Under the pieces are notes generated by a model that was not told where the DNA came from, made no database searches, and worked only from the letters and a program-made list of their open reading frames with translations. This document shows positions 33,971 to 43,872 of a stretch of DNA of 64,000 bases, piece by piece. The position numbers were made by a program, and so were the translations under genes. Origin of the DNA: Mucilaginibacter sp. (GTDB lineage: Bacteria > Bacteroidota > Bacteroidia > Sphingobacteriales > Sphingobacteriaceae). Every line of letters starts with the position of its first letter. Within the stretch, counting starts at the first letter, position 1. The stretch spans positions 62,001 through 126,000 of the forward strand of contig JARLHA010000008.1 of the NCBI GenBank assembly GCA_031292485.1, read 5' to 3'.

Positions 33971-36364
33971 ATGACAAAAAACTATTTAAAGATTGCATTT
34001 CGGAACTTATGGAGGAACAAGACAGCCTCTTTTATTAACACGTTTGGTCTTTCCATTGGTTTAACCTGCTGCCTGTTGATGGGGATCTATATCCAGCATG
34101 AACTGAATTACGACCGGTTCCAAAAAAATGGGAGCCGCATTGTAAGGGTAATCATGGAATATAAGTTTGATGGCGGCAGTGAATTCAAAAAAGGGAACTT
34201 TACAAGTGTAAGGGTTGCGCCGGTTTTTAAGCAAACCTTTCCCGAAATTGAATCGGGCGTCAGGATGGTAAATTATAATCGGGTTGTACAATACCAAAAT
34301 AAACTGATCGATGAAAAGGCATTTATGTATGCCGACCCGGATTTTTTCAAGATCTTTTCTTTCAATGTTACAAAAGGCGATCCGGGCAGCCTATTGAATG
34401 CCCCCCATAAAGTTGTTCTTACTGAATCATCTGCAAAACGGTATTTCGGGAATGAAAACCCGGTAGGGAAATCATTAAAACTAACTGCCGACAGTATTTT
34501 ATACCAGGTGACGGGGGTAATGCAGGATTGCCCTTCAAATTCGCAAATCAAATTTGATTTCCTGGCGTCATTCTCCTCCCTGGGCCTTGCCGGCCAGGAG
34601 AAAACTTATTGGGACGCCAATTATACTACCTACTTTCTGTTAAAAGATCAGGGATCCATTAATACGCTTCAGTCAAAAATTACCCCTTTTATGAAAAAGG
34701 AAATGGCGGGGCAGGGGGCTTCGGTTGATTTCTTCCTCGAGCCATTTACAAGCATCCACCTGCATTCTGAATTTGACGGTTTCGAACCCAATAACAACAT
34801 CAAATACATTTATATACTGGAGGCAGTTGCTTTACTGATCCTTTTTATCGCCTGCTTTACCTATATTAACCTGAATACAGCACGCTCCGTTGAGCGGGCG
34901 AGGGAAGTAGGCGTACGGAAAGTAATAGGCGCTGGTAAAATGCAGCTTTTCTGGCAGTTTATGGGCGAATCGGCAATTCTTTGTGCCATTTCTACAATAA
35001 TTAGTCTTATTGCAGCGGTATTGTTACTGCCAGCATTCAACCAGCTTACGGAGAAACAGCTCAGCATACAAGCCATTTTTTCGGCGCAGTTTATTGGCGG
35101 CTTAATCCTGGTAACCATTCTGGTAAGTTTCCTCGCCGGCATTTACCCGGCGCTGATATTATCGAATTTTCAGCCGGTTAAAGTTTTAAAAGGCTCCTTT
35201 AAAAATACTGTAAGCGGGCAATGGGTACGCAAATCGCTCATTGTTTTCCAGTTCTCCATATCGGTATTGCTGATCGTTTCCACCTTTATCATACAAAAAC
35301 AATTGAACTACATCCGGAACAAAAACCTTGGTTACAACCGCGATCGTGTATTGGTTTTGCCGATGTCTAAAAAAATGCTGGATAATATCGCAGTCATCAA
35401 ACAGGAATTTAAATCAGATCGTCATATCCAAAACGTCTCAGCCTGTGTAAGTACCCCCGTAAGCATTGGGGGCGGCTATAACATGCGGTCTTCGGTAATG
35501 CCCGAAAATCAGCAAATTGCCGTAACGGCTAATCCGATTGACGACGATTTTGTAAAGACTACCGGTTTGCAGCTTGTTGCCGGTACCGACCTCTCTGAAC
35601 AAGATATAAAAGACGTATCGAACAAGGATCAAAATCAAAACACCTACCATTTTATTTTAAATGAATCGGCTGCAAAAGAATTAGGCTGGACGCCTGAACG
35701 TGCCATCGGCCAAAAAATGTTCCTTGATGCCTCGCGGCCGGGTTATGTAAAGGCGGTTGTCAAAGATTTTAATTTTGAATCTCTCCATCACCCGATAAAA
35801 CCGCTGGTATTGTTTCCCGAAATCGCAGGCAGGCAGCTGTTGATAAAAATAAGCGGCGATCATATTCAGCAAACCATAACATTTCTCGGTTCAAAATGGA
35901 AAACACTGGTTCCCGACAGGCCTTTTGAGTTCCATTTTCTGGATGAAGATTTTAATAAGCTCTACAATTCTGAAATGCGGCTGGGTACGGTGTTAAATAT
36001 CTTTTCTGGCGTAGCCATCGCATTAGCTTGCCTGGGCCTGTTTGGCTTATCGGCTTACGCTGCTAAACAACGAGTAAAAGAAATAGGTATCCGTAAGGTT
36101 TTAGGCGCCGGGGTAGATAATATCGTTGCCACATTATCTGCTGATTTTGTAAAGCTGGTATTTGCTTCCGTTGTTGTCTCGACACCCCTGGCCTGGTGGC
36201 TGATGAACGAATGGCTGCAGGATTTTGCGTACCGGATAACGATTAATGCCTGGGTTTTTATTGCAGCAGGCGGCACTGTAATACTAATTGCCGTGCTGAC
36301 GGTAAGCATCCAAACAATAAAAGCGGCAATGGCAAACCCGGTGAAGAGCCTGCGTTCCGAGTGA
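33971..36364 (+). CDS. FtsX/MacB-type ABC permease 2 of 7
   Basis: 797 residues with the same duplicated layout as its neighbours. Start MTKNYLKIAFRNLWRN; first FtsX motif RAREVGVRKVIGAG; second RVKEIGIRKVLGAG; end NPVKSLRSE. The first periplasmic domain has KRYFGNENPVGK and VTGVMQDCPSNS. It follows permease 1 by 103 bp, a spacer carrying the ATGACGCGAAGCAAATGA word (33924-33941). It has no ATPase of its own, so it must borrow the upstream one or another in the genome. Confidence 0.93.
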   Translation: MTKNYLKIAFRNLWRNKTASFINTFGLSIGLTCCLLMGIYIQHELNYDRFQKNGSRIVRVIMEYKFDGGSEFKKGNFTSVRVAPVFKQTFPEIESGVRMVNYNRVVQYQNKLIDEKAFMYADPDFFKIFSFNVTKGDPGSLLNAPHKVVLTESSAKRYFGNENPVGKSLKLTADSILYQVTGVMQDCPSNSQIKFDFLASFSSLGLAGQEKTYWDANYTTYFLLKDQGSINTLQSKITPFMKKEMAGQGASVDFFLEPFTSIHLHSEFDGFEPNNNIKYIYILEAVALLILFIACFTYINLNTARSVERAREVGVRKVIGAGKMQLFWQFMGESAILCAISTIISLIAAVLLLPAFNQLTEKQLSIQAIFSAQFIGGLILVTILVSFLAGIYPALILSNFQPVKVLKGSFKNTVSGQWVRKSLIVFQFSISVLLIVSTFIIQKQLNYIRNKNLGYNRDRVLVLPMSKKMLDNIAVIKQEFKSDRHIQNVSACVSTPVSIGGGYNMRSSVMPENQQIAVTANPIDDDFVKTTGLQLVAGTDLSEQDIKDVSNKDQNQNTYHFILNESAAKELGWTPERAIGQKMFLDASRPGYVKAVVKDFNFESLHHPIKPLVLFPEIAGRQLLIKISGDHIQQTITFLGSKWKTLVPDRPFEFHFLDEDFNKLYNSEMRLGTVLNIFSGVAIALACLGLFGLSAYAAKQRVKEIGIRKVLGAGVDNIVATLSADFVKLVFASVVVSTPLAWWLMNEWLQDFAYRITINAWVFIAAGGTVILIAVLTVSIQTIKAAMANPVKSLRSE

Positions 36365-36455
36365 TTAGTGGTTAGAGATAAGAGATTAGAAAAAGATAGC
36401 CGATAGTTTATGACACATTCCACCAATGAACAATTGAACTAATGAACCAATAGCC

Positions 36456-38804
36456 GTGATACGAAACTACATCAAAACCGCATTCCGCAACATCAGGCGT
36501 AACTGGAGTTATGCTTTTTTGAATGTCTTCGGGCTTACGTTGGGCATCGCCTCATGCCTGGTTATATTTTTGATCGTTCGTAACGAATTGAATTATGATA
36601 ACTACGCCAAAGCGGACCGTATTTACCGCGTTACACTAAATGCTATCGACTTTAACTCAAACGTGTCGCTGGCCATCGCTCCAAAAATGCGCAACGATTT
36701 TCCTGAGCTGCGGGTGGCGCAGGTAATGTACAGCCACGATGTAATGGTTAAGGTGGATAATAAACGCTTCCGCGATAACGATTTCGCGATTGCTGATGAG
36801 CATTTGCCCCAGATCTTCGATTTTAAATGGATAGCCGGTGACCCAAAAACCGCCCTGGCCGAACCCAACTCGCTGGTGCTGAACGAAACCCTTGCCAAAA
36901 AGTATTTCGGCGATGCCAACCCGATGGGCAGGGTCATCAATGTGGAAAACCAGATCAACGCCAAAGTTACCGGCGTGATCAAAGACCAGCCCGGCAACCG
37001 AAGCGTGCCGCTGCAAATGATGTTATCATTTGAAAGTATAAGGAAACAGGTAAACCTGAAAGAATTTTGGAACATCGGCGGCGGCTTCTTTACTTTTGTC
37101 TTGTTGCCGCCAAACTATCCGGTACAGCGCCTCCAGGCGCGGATGCCGGCTTTTTTAAAAAAGAACTGGGCATTAAATCCCAAAGAGGTACGCCTGCCTA
37201 TCCAGCCACTGCGCGATATTCATTTCGATCAGCGTTATATCAATAACGTCATTACGCCCGTGTCCAGGGATACCTATTATGCCCTGTTTGGTGTCGCATT
37301 GCTCATCATCATAACGGCCTGCATCAACTTTGTAAACCTGGCTACTGCGCAGGCCATTAGGCGGGCTAAAGAAGTGGGTGTGCGAAAAGTGCTGGGAGCC
37401 AGCCGCACACAGTTGGTAAAACAGTTTTTGGGCGAAACCAGCGTACTGGTATTCATAGCACTGGTGCTGGGGGTAAGCCTGGCTGTCTTTTTCCTGTCAG
37501 TAGCGGGAGGCTGGTTAAATATTAAGACAGATGCAACGCAGCTGGCACAACCTGTTGTAATCGGCTGGATAGGAGGGGTCACCTTTGCTGTAATCCTCAT
37601 TGCCGGTTTATACCCTGCTTTCGTTCAATCAGCATTTCAGCCGGTGGATTCGCTGAAAAATATAGCGGGCAGGATGTCAAAAGGCTTTACTCTGCGGAAA
37701 GGCCTGGTGGTGGCGCAGTTCGCTATTTCGCAGATACTGATTGTGGGCACATTGATTGTGGCCCATCAGATGGATTATTTTGAGAACGAGGACCTGGGCT
37801 TTAACAAGGAGTCAGTAGTATCCTTTTATATTCCCGACGGGAAAAAAACAGACATGTTAAAAAACGAGTTGCTGAATAATCCCGGTGTGGAGCAGGTAAC
37901 CCTATCCAACGGAGCGCCATCCTACAATAACAACTTTGGCCCCTTCCAGGCGCCTGATCGCGGTTTAACGAAAGATGATGTAACCGAGACCAAACAAGTA
38001 GACGAAAACTATATCGATATGTTCAGCCTTAAAATGCTTGCCGGGGAAAAGATAACCAAAGTTGACCCGAAAGATACCGTTCAAAACGTGGTGGTAAACC
38101 AAACACTGATTGAAAAACTGGGCATCTTGAACCCTGATAAAGCCGTAGGCGAACATTTTGTATTGAACGGACAGCGGGCCAATATCATCGGCGTGCTGCA
38201 GGATTTTCAAAGCGAATCGAAACATAAAAAACGCCGCGCCTGCGTGTTGATATACCGCCCCGGCAACTTTTTTATGGCTAGTGTAAAAATCCGCCCCGGC
38301 GCTATCAACAAAACCATTGAAAGGATCGGTAAATCCTGGGCTGGATTGTTCCCGGATAACTTGTTTGACTACCAGTTTCTCGACGATCACATTGCCAGCT
38401 TTTATACACAGGAACAAAAGGTGTACACTGCTTTCAAGCTTTTTTCGGGTATTGCCATCCTTATTGGTTGTTTGGGTTTATATGGACTGATTATGTTTGC
38501 CGCGGCACAGCGTACCAAAGAGATCGGTATCCGGAAGGTATTGGGCGCGCCGATAGCCAGTATTATAACCCTGTTTTCAAAGGAATTTGTAGTGCTGATC
38601 GCCATCGCATTCATTATTGCCGCACCATTGGGCTATTACATGATGAACAACTGGCTAAGCAATTACGCTTACCACATCACCATCGGCCCCTGGACGTTTG
38701 TACTGGCTGTTATTGCATCGATAATCATCGCCGTAATAACGATAGCTTATCAAACTATAAAAGCGGCTTTAGTGAACCCGGTTAAGAGCCTCAGAAGTGA
38801 GTAG
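36456..38804 (+). CDS. FtsX/MacB-type ABC permease 3 of 7
   Basis: 782 residues from a GTG start (GTGATACGAAACTAC aligns with the ATG starts of the paralogues). It differs somewhat from the others: first FtsX motif RAKEVGVRKVLGAS, second RTKEIGIRKVLGAP, and a TM close to GYYMMNNWL instead of the usual WWAM type. Ends NPVKSLRSE. The periplasmic domain has KKYFGDANPMGR and VTGVIKDQPGNRS. GTG may lower its translation relative to its neighbours. Confidence 0.92.
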   Translation: MIRNYIKTAFRNIRRNWSYAFLNVFGLTLGIASCLVIFLIVRNELNYDNYAKADRIYRVTLNAIDFNSNVSLAIAPKMRNDFPELRVAQVMYSHDVMVKVDNKRFRDNDFAIADEHLPQIFDFKWIAGDPKTALAEPNSLVLNETLAKKYFGDANPMGRVINVENQINAKVTGVIKDQPGNRSVPLQMMLSFESIRKQVNLKEFWNIGGGFFTFVLLPPNYPVQRLQARMPAFLKKNWALNPKEVRLPIQPLRDIHFDQRYINNVITPVSRDTYYALFGVALLIIITACINFVNLATAQAIRRAKEVGVRKVLGASRTQLVKQFLGETSVLVFIALVLGVSLAVFFLSVAGGWLNIKTDATQLAQPVVIGWIGGVTFAVILIAGLYPAFVQSAFQPVDSLKNIAGRMSKGFTLRKGLVVAQFAISQILIVGTLIVAHQMDYFENEDLGFNKESVVSFYIPDGKKTDMLKNELLNNPGVEQVTLSNGAPSYNNNFGPFQAPDRGLTKDDVTETKQVDENYIDMFSLKMLAGEKITKVDPKDTVQNVVVNQTLIEKLGILNPDKAVGEHFVLNGQRANIIGVLQDFQSESKHKKRRACVLIYRPGNFFMASVKIRPGAINKTIERIGKSWAGLFPDNLFDYQFLDDHIASFYTQEQKVYTAFKLFSGIAILIGCLGLYGLIMFAAAQRTKEIGIRKVLGAPIASIITLFSKEFVVLIAIAFIIAAPLGYYMMNNWLSNYAYHITIGPWTFVLAVIASIIIAVITIAYQTIKAALVNPVKSLRSE

Positions 38805-38942
38805 GCAGTTGGCAGTAGCAGTTAGCAGCAAAAAAAAATAAAAACGACCAATGACGCGAAGCAAATGACTAATGGCACAAAGCAAATGAACAAATGATCA
38901 ATTCAATAATTCACTAAATCACCAATGCAATAATTAACCGTT

Positions 38943-41321
38943 ATGATTAAGAACTATTTGAAATCCGCATTTATTAATATGTATAGAAACAAAACCTATA
39001 CATTGATAAATATTTTGGGCCTGAGCATTGGGCTTGCCTGTGTAATGCTGATTACGTTGTATATTAAAGACGAAGTCAGTTTCGACAGATTTAATGCAAA
39101 CGGGCCTTCCATTTACCGGATTGTTCAAAATGGGCGTTCACCCGACGGCAGCGTATATAAAAATGGCTTTACCGGAGGTGTTGAAGGAATAACCTTTAAA
39201 CAGCAAATACCCGAAATAAAGGAATTTTGCCGGGTTAACGGCGGCGGAAGTGTATTGGTAAAAAAAGGCAGCGACGTCATCAGTGAGCCTATTATATATG
39301 CTGATAAAAGTATCTTTAAAATATTCTCTTTTCCGCTAATCAGCGGAAAACCGGGATCGGTATTAAACGAGCCGAATGATTTGGTGATTACGGAAGCCAT
39401 GGCGAAAAAATACTTTGGCAATGATGATGCTGTTGGTAAAATATTGCAGATCAACGTAAGTGGCAAGTTCTCACCTTTTATTATAACAGGGGTCGCTAAA
39501 AATGTCCCGCAGAATTCAACGGTCCATTTTAGTTTTCTGATGCCGATTGAATCTTCGTTGCCCAAATCGTATTCGCCTGATGATTGGTTCAGCATGTTTT
39601 TAAATACATTTGTTTACATCCGGCCCGGCGCCGATCCGGCCGATGTTACCCGGAAAATGAACATTGTTTTTAACCAGCAGGCAGGCAAGACATTGGCCGA
39701 ATACAAAAAAAAGTTCGGACAGAAAATAGCTGTTCAATTCAACCTCGAATCCTATTATAATGTCCATTTGGGCGAATACGGCACAGGGAATGGTTTAAGG
39801 CCATCCAACAAGGTAGATTACTCGCTTATTTTAGGCGGCATAGCAGCGTTTATTCTTTTTATTGCCTGTATCAATTTTATCAATTTAACCCTTTCGCGCT
39901 CGCTGCGCCGGGCTAAAGAGATCGGTATACGCAAGGTTAACGGCAGTTCACGCGCGCAGCTCATCGTCCAATTTATGGGCGAGTCGTTCCTGCTTACTTT
40001 AATTGCCTCGTTCATTTCAATTTTGATTCTGGTGGCCTGTTTGCCTGAATTTAATGAACTTGCCAATAAAAACTTGCAGGCAGGTTATCTTTTAACCTGG
40101 CAGTCAGCTATCATCTTTGCATTGCTGATCATCGTCAACACGTTTTTGTCGGGCTTTTACCCTGCCATGGTTTTATCGGGCTTTAACCCTGTACAAACAC
40201 TTTACGGAAAATTAAAAATCAATGGACACAATTATTTTGGTAAAAGCCTGGTTGTAGTGCAATTTGTTATCGCTGTTTTTTTGGCAATCGGCACCATCGT
40301 AATGCTGAAACAATTTAACTACCTGGTAAACTCCGACCTTGGTTATAAGCCACAGGACATTGTTGATGTGCAATTACCACACGATTTCCCGGCCTTTAAA
40401 AGCGATTTGTCTAAATATCCTTTCATAAAAGACATTTCGGGGCAGATGGCGCCATTTACTTCTGTGTATGCTGATCTTTTTGAAGTTGGTGATAAAAAAC
40501 TAACCAGTACAGCATTTTTAAGTGTGGACGATGCTTTTTTAAACGAACTAAAGATTCCGGTAATGCAGGGGCATGGCTTTTACAACATGGCCGGCGATAC
40601 CACTGAAGTTTTGGTTAACCAGTCATTCGCAAAGGCCGCAGGCTGGCAGGATAGCCCATTGGGCAAGAGAATCAAACAAGGTAAACAGGAATATACAGTA
40701 ATTGGCCTCGTACATGATTTTCACAGTGCATCGTTAAACAACAAAATAAACCCACTGGTAATCGAACAGCTTCCAAAACCCACTTATGGTGACGTGCTTG
40801 TTAAAATCGACCCAAATCAAAAGGTGAAAGCCATTGAAGCTATTCAACGTGAATACAAAAAACTCATAGCAGATTCTCCAATTCAATACAACTTTTTAAC
40901 AGATGAGCTTGCCGACCAATATGATAGTGTTAATAAATGGAAGCAGATTATTACCATATCTGCGGTAATATCCATATTTATTTCGTGCCTGGGCTTATTT
41001 GGTCTGGCTACTTTATCCATTGAACAAAGGGTGAAAGAAATAGGGGTACGCAAAGTATTGGGGGCCAGTGTTGCTGATATAAGCCGTGTTTTAATGATGA
41101 ATTTTTTAAAGCTCGTGTTCATCGCCATTGTTATCGCCTCGCCGCTTGCGTGGTATTCGATGAACAAATGGCTTGAGGACTACCCTTACCGCATTAACAT
41201 GGGCTGGTGGGTACTTGTTTCCGCCGGACTGGGTGCATTAATTATCGCCTGCGTAACTATTGTGTTTCAATCTGTAAAAGCAGCACTTGCTAACCCGGTG
41301 AAAAGCCTCCGTTCCGAGTGA
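38943..41321 (+). CDS. FtsX/MacB-type ABC permease 4 of 7
   Basis: 792 residues. Start MIKNYLKSAFINMYRNK; periplasmic KKYFGNDDAVGK and ITGVAKNVPQNS; first FtsX motif RAKEIGIRKVNGSS, where Leu of the usual RKVLG is Asn; second RVKEIGVRKVLGAS; end NPVKSLRSE. The 138-bp spacer before it has the ATGACGCGAAGCAAATGA word (38851-38868) plus AATTCAATAATTCAC runs. Same predicted 8-TM architecture. Confidence 0.93.
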   Translation: MIKNYLKSAFINMYRNKTYTLINILGLSIGLACVMLITLYIKDEVSFDRFNANGPSIYRIVQNGRSPDGSVYKNGFTGGVEGITFKQQIPEIKEFCRVNGGGSVLVKKGSDVISEPIIYADKSIFKIFSFPLISGKPGSVLNEPNDLVITEAMAKKYFGNDDAVGKILQINVSGKFSPFIITGVAKNVPQNSTVHFSFLMPIESSLPKSYSPDDWFSMFLNTFVYIRPGADPADVTRKMNIVFNQQAGKTLAEYKKKFGQKIAVQFNLESYYNVHLGEYGTGNGLRPSNKVDYSLILGGIAAFILFIACINFINLTLSRSLRRAKEIGIRKVNGSSRAQLIVQFMGESFLLTLIASFISILILVACLPEFNELANKNLQAGYLLTWQSAIIFALLIIVNTFLSGFYPAMVLSGFNPVQTLYGKLKINGHNYFGKSLVVVQFVIAVFLAIGTIVMLKQFNYLVNSDLGYKPQDIVDVQLPHDFPAFKSDLSKYPFIKDISGQMAPFTSVYADLFEVGDKKLTSTAFLSVDDAFLNELKIPVMQGHGFYNMAGDTTEVLVNQSFAKAAGWQDSPLGKRIKQGKQEYTVIGLVHDFHSASLNNKINPLVIEQLPKPTYGDVLVKIDPNQKVKAIEAIQREYKKLIADSPIQYNFLTDELADQYDSVNKWKQIITISAVISIFISCLGLFGLATLSIEQRVKEIGVRKVLGASVADISRVLMMNFLKLVFIAIVIASPLAWYSMNKWLEDYPYRINMGWWVLVSAGLGALIIACVTIVFQSVKAALANPVKSLRSE

Positions 41322-41410
41322 TTTGAGGTTAGTGATAAGGGATTAGGAAAAAAGCAATAACTAAATGACGCGAAGCAAATGACCAATTCAATAAATCAAT
41401 AATTGATCCC

Positions 41411-43780
41411 ATGATACAAAACTACATTAAAACCGCATGGCGTAATTTGCTGAGAAATAGATTCTTCTCAGTAATAAACGTGCTTGGCCTGGCCTTGGGC
41501 GTGGCTTGCAGCGTATTGATATTGCTTTGGGTGCAAAATGAGTTGAGCATCGACGGTACACAAAGCCCAAACCTTTACCGGGTTTACGAGCGACCCTATT
41601 ACGATCATAAAGTGCACGGTACTTACGACACGCCGGGCCCCTTGTCAGCCGAACTGAAAAAGAGGTTCCCCGAGATTCAATACGCCTCCGCCATGGGTTT
41701 CGGTGAGCTGAGTACTTTCCAGCTGGGCGATAAAGTACTTAAGATGAACGGCAACTCTGCCGGAGCGGATTATTTTAAGATGTTTAATTATCCGTTGCTC
41801 GCCGGCAATGCAAAAACAGCGCTAAACTCGCCGGTCAGCCTGGCTATTTCGGGTAAAATGGCTAAGGCATTTTTTGGCAGCGCGCAGGCGGCTATCGGCA
41901 AAGTCATACGCTACCAAAACCGTAAAAATTTTACCATAACAGCCGTTTTTGATAACCTGCCGGCTAATGCCTTCAATCAGTTCGACTTTCTAACAAATTG
42001 GGATACTTTTTTAGAAAATAACCCGTGGGCTGGTGATATGGGTAATAATGGGCCGCCAACCTATGTTACCCTGCGCAACGACGCGAACCCGGCCTTAGCC
42101 GGCAAAAAAATCGAGCGGTTTTTTGACGTATTATTTAGCATCAATCGTTCCACAGCAACCTATTATAGCGACCTGGCTTTGCAGCCTTTTAACGAATGGT
42201 ACCTGCATAACGATCTCGATAGCGGCAAACCTACCGGCGGGCGCATTGAGTATGTGAACTTATTCAGCATCATTGCAGCATTTATCCTGTTGATTGCCTG
42301 TATCAATTTCATGAATCTTACTACCGCCCGCTCAATAAAACGGGCCCGCGAGATTGGCGTACGCAAGGCAATAGGGGCGGAGCGCGGCTCGCTGATAACT
42401 CAATTCATCACCGAATCAATGATGATAACCATGGTTGCCGTATGCGTATCACTTATTATCATCGTCTTACTGCTTCCGTTTTTCAATCAGGTTACTGGCA
42501 AACAAATTTCATTACCGTTTGCGCAGCCTGTGTTTTGGTTAAAGTTAGCTATCATTACGCTTATAACCGGCCTCGTATCTGGTAGTTACCCGGCTTTGTT
42601 CTTATCTTCCTTTAAACCGGTTAAAGTTTTGAAGGGAGCATTGAAACTGGATACCGGTACCACCGTTTTCCGTAAAGGGTTAGTCGTATTTCAGTTTGTG
42701 CTTTCGATAGTGATGATTACGGGTACTATCGTCATATCACGGCAGGTAAGCTTTATAGAATCAAAAAATTTGGGTTACGATAAAGCAAACCTGGTGTATA
42801 TGAGTAGCGAGGGCGAGCTGGCGCCACGTTATGAGGTATTTAAAAACGAATTACTGAATAAGTCAAACATCGAATCGGTAAGTAAGGTAAGCGCCCCACC
42901 CGCCGACATGTACGGCAGTACCGGCGCCGTAGGCTGGATAGGGAAGGATACCACAAAAATGGATCTGTTTACCCAGGTCGGTGTGGGTTATGATTATATC
43001 AAAACCATGAAAATGAAGCTGCTTGCCGGTCGCGAATTTTCAAAAGAATATCCGACAGACAGCGCCAATTATATCTTAAATGAAACAGCCTTAGAAATAA
43101 CCGGTTATAAAAATCCGATAGGGATGCCATTTAGTTTATTTGGCCATAGCGGCAAAATTATCGGCATCGTACAGGATTATCATTTCCACTCCCTGCACAC
43201 CCCCATCGGCCCGTTGGTTTTAAAGGCCGGGGAGCATATCGATCCCTCATCTATCCTCATACGGTTTAGACCGGGGCATACCAAACAGGCCTTGAACGAT
43301 GTGCAGTCAATCGCAAAAGAAATTAATCCGGCATTTCCGCCCGCCTGGTTTTTTGTCGACGACCAATACCGGCAACTCTATCAGGATGAGCAGGTAATAG
43401 GTAAACTATCAGATGCATTTTCCTTTCTGGCCATATTTATTTCCTGCCTCGGGCTGCTCGGCCTGGCCATGTTCACCGCCGGGCAAAGGGTTAAAGAAAT
43501 AGGCATACGAAAAGTGCTGGGTGCAAACCTCGCATCGTTGTTTACACTACTTTCAGGAGAATTTATCTGGCTGGTGCTGATGGCGTTTGTGATTGCCACA
43601 CCGGTAACCTGGTATGCAATGAACAAATGGCTGCTGAATTTCGCTTACCATATACCTTTAACCGGGTGGATATTTGCCGCATCCGGAGCTTTAATTATTT
43701 TGGTTGCACTGGCCACAGTAAGTTTTCAAACGCTAAAGGCGGCGTTGTCAAACCCGGTGAATAGCCTGCGGTCCGAGTGA
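41411..43780 (+). CDS. FtsX/MacB-type ABC permease 5 of 7
   Basis: 789 residues. Start MIQNYIKTAWRNLLRNR; first FtsX motif RAREIGVRKAIGAE; second RVKEIGIRKVLGAN; end NPVNSLRSE. The first periplasmic domain is less like the others: the usual KYFG motif reads KAFFGSAQAAIGK. It contains GDMGNNGPPTYVTL. With permease 7 (RKAIGA) it forms a visible subgroup, so the array is a mix of at least two lineages rather than recent copies. Confidence 0.93.
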   Translation: MIQNYIKTAWRNLLRNRFFSVINVLGLALGVACSVLILLWVQNELSIDGTQSPNLYRVYERPYYDHKVHGTYDTPGPLSAELKKRFPEIQYASAMGFGELSTFQLGDKVLKMNGNSAGADYFKMFNYPLLAGNAKTALNSPVSLAISGKMAKAFFGSAQAAIGKVIRYQNRKNFTITAVFDNLPANAFNQFDFLTNWDTFLENNPWAGDMGNNGPPTYVTLRNDANPALAGKKIERFFDVLFSINRSTATYYSDLALQPFNEWYLHNDLDSGKPTGGRIEYVNLFSIIAAFILLIACINFMNLTTARSIKRAREIGVRKAIGAERGSLITQFITESMMITMVAVCVSLIIIVLLLPFFNQVTGKQISLPFAQPVFWLKLAIITLITGLVSGSYPALFLSSFKPVKVLKGALKLDTGTTVFRKGLVVFQFVLSIVMITGTIVISRQVSFIESKNLGYDKANLVYMSSEGELAPRYEVFKNELLNKSNIESVSKVSAPPADMYGSTGAVGWIGKDTTKMDLFTQVGVGYDYIKTMKMKLLAGREFSKEYPTDSANYILNETALEITGYKNPIGMPFSLFGHSGKIIGIVQDYHFHSLHTPIGPLVLKAGEHIDPSSILIRFRPGHTKQALNDVQSIAKEINPAFPPAWFFVDDQYRQLYQDEQVIGKLSDAFSFLAIFISCLGLLGLAMFTAGQRVKEIGIRKVLGANLASLFTLLSGEFIWLVLMAFVIATPVTWYAMNKWLLNFAYHIPLTGWIFAASGALIILVALATVSFQTLKAALSNPVNSLRSE

Positions 43781-43872
43781 TTGGAGGTTAGTGATAAGAG
43801 ATTATGAAAAAAGCAATGACTAAATGACAGATGCCAATGAACTAATGAACAATTGAACCAATAAACCAAACC

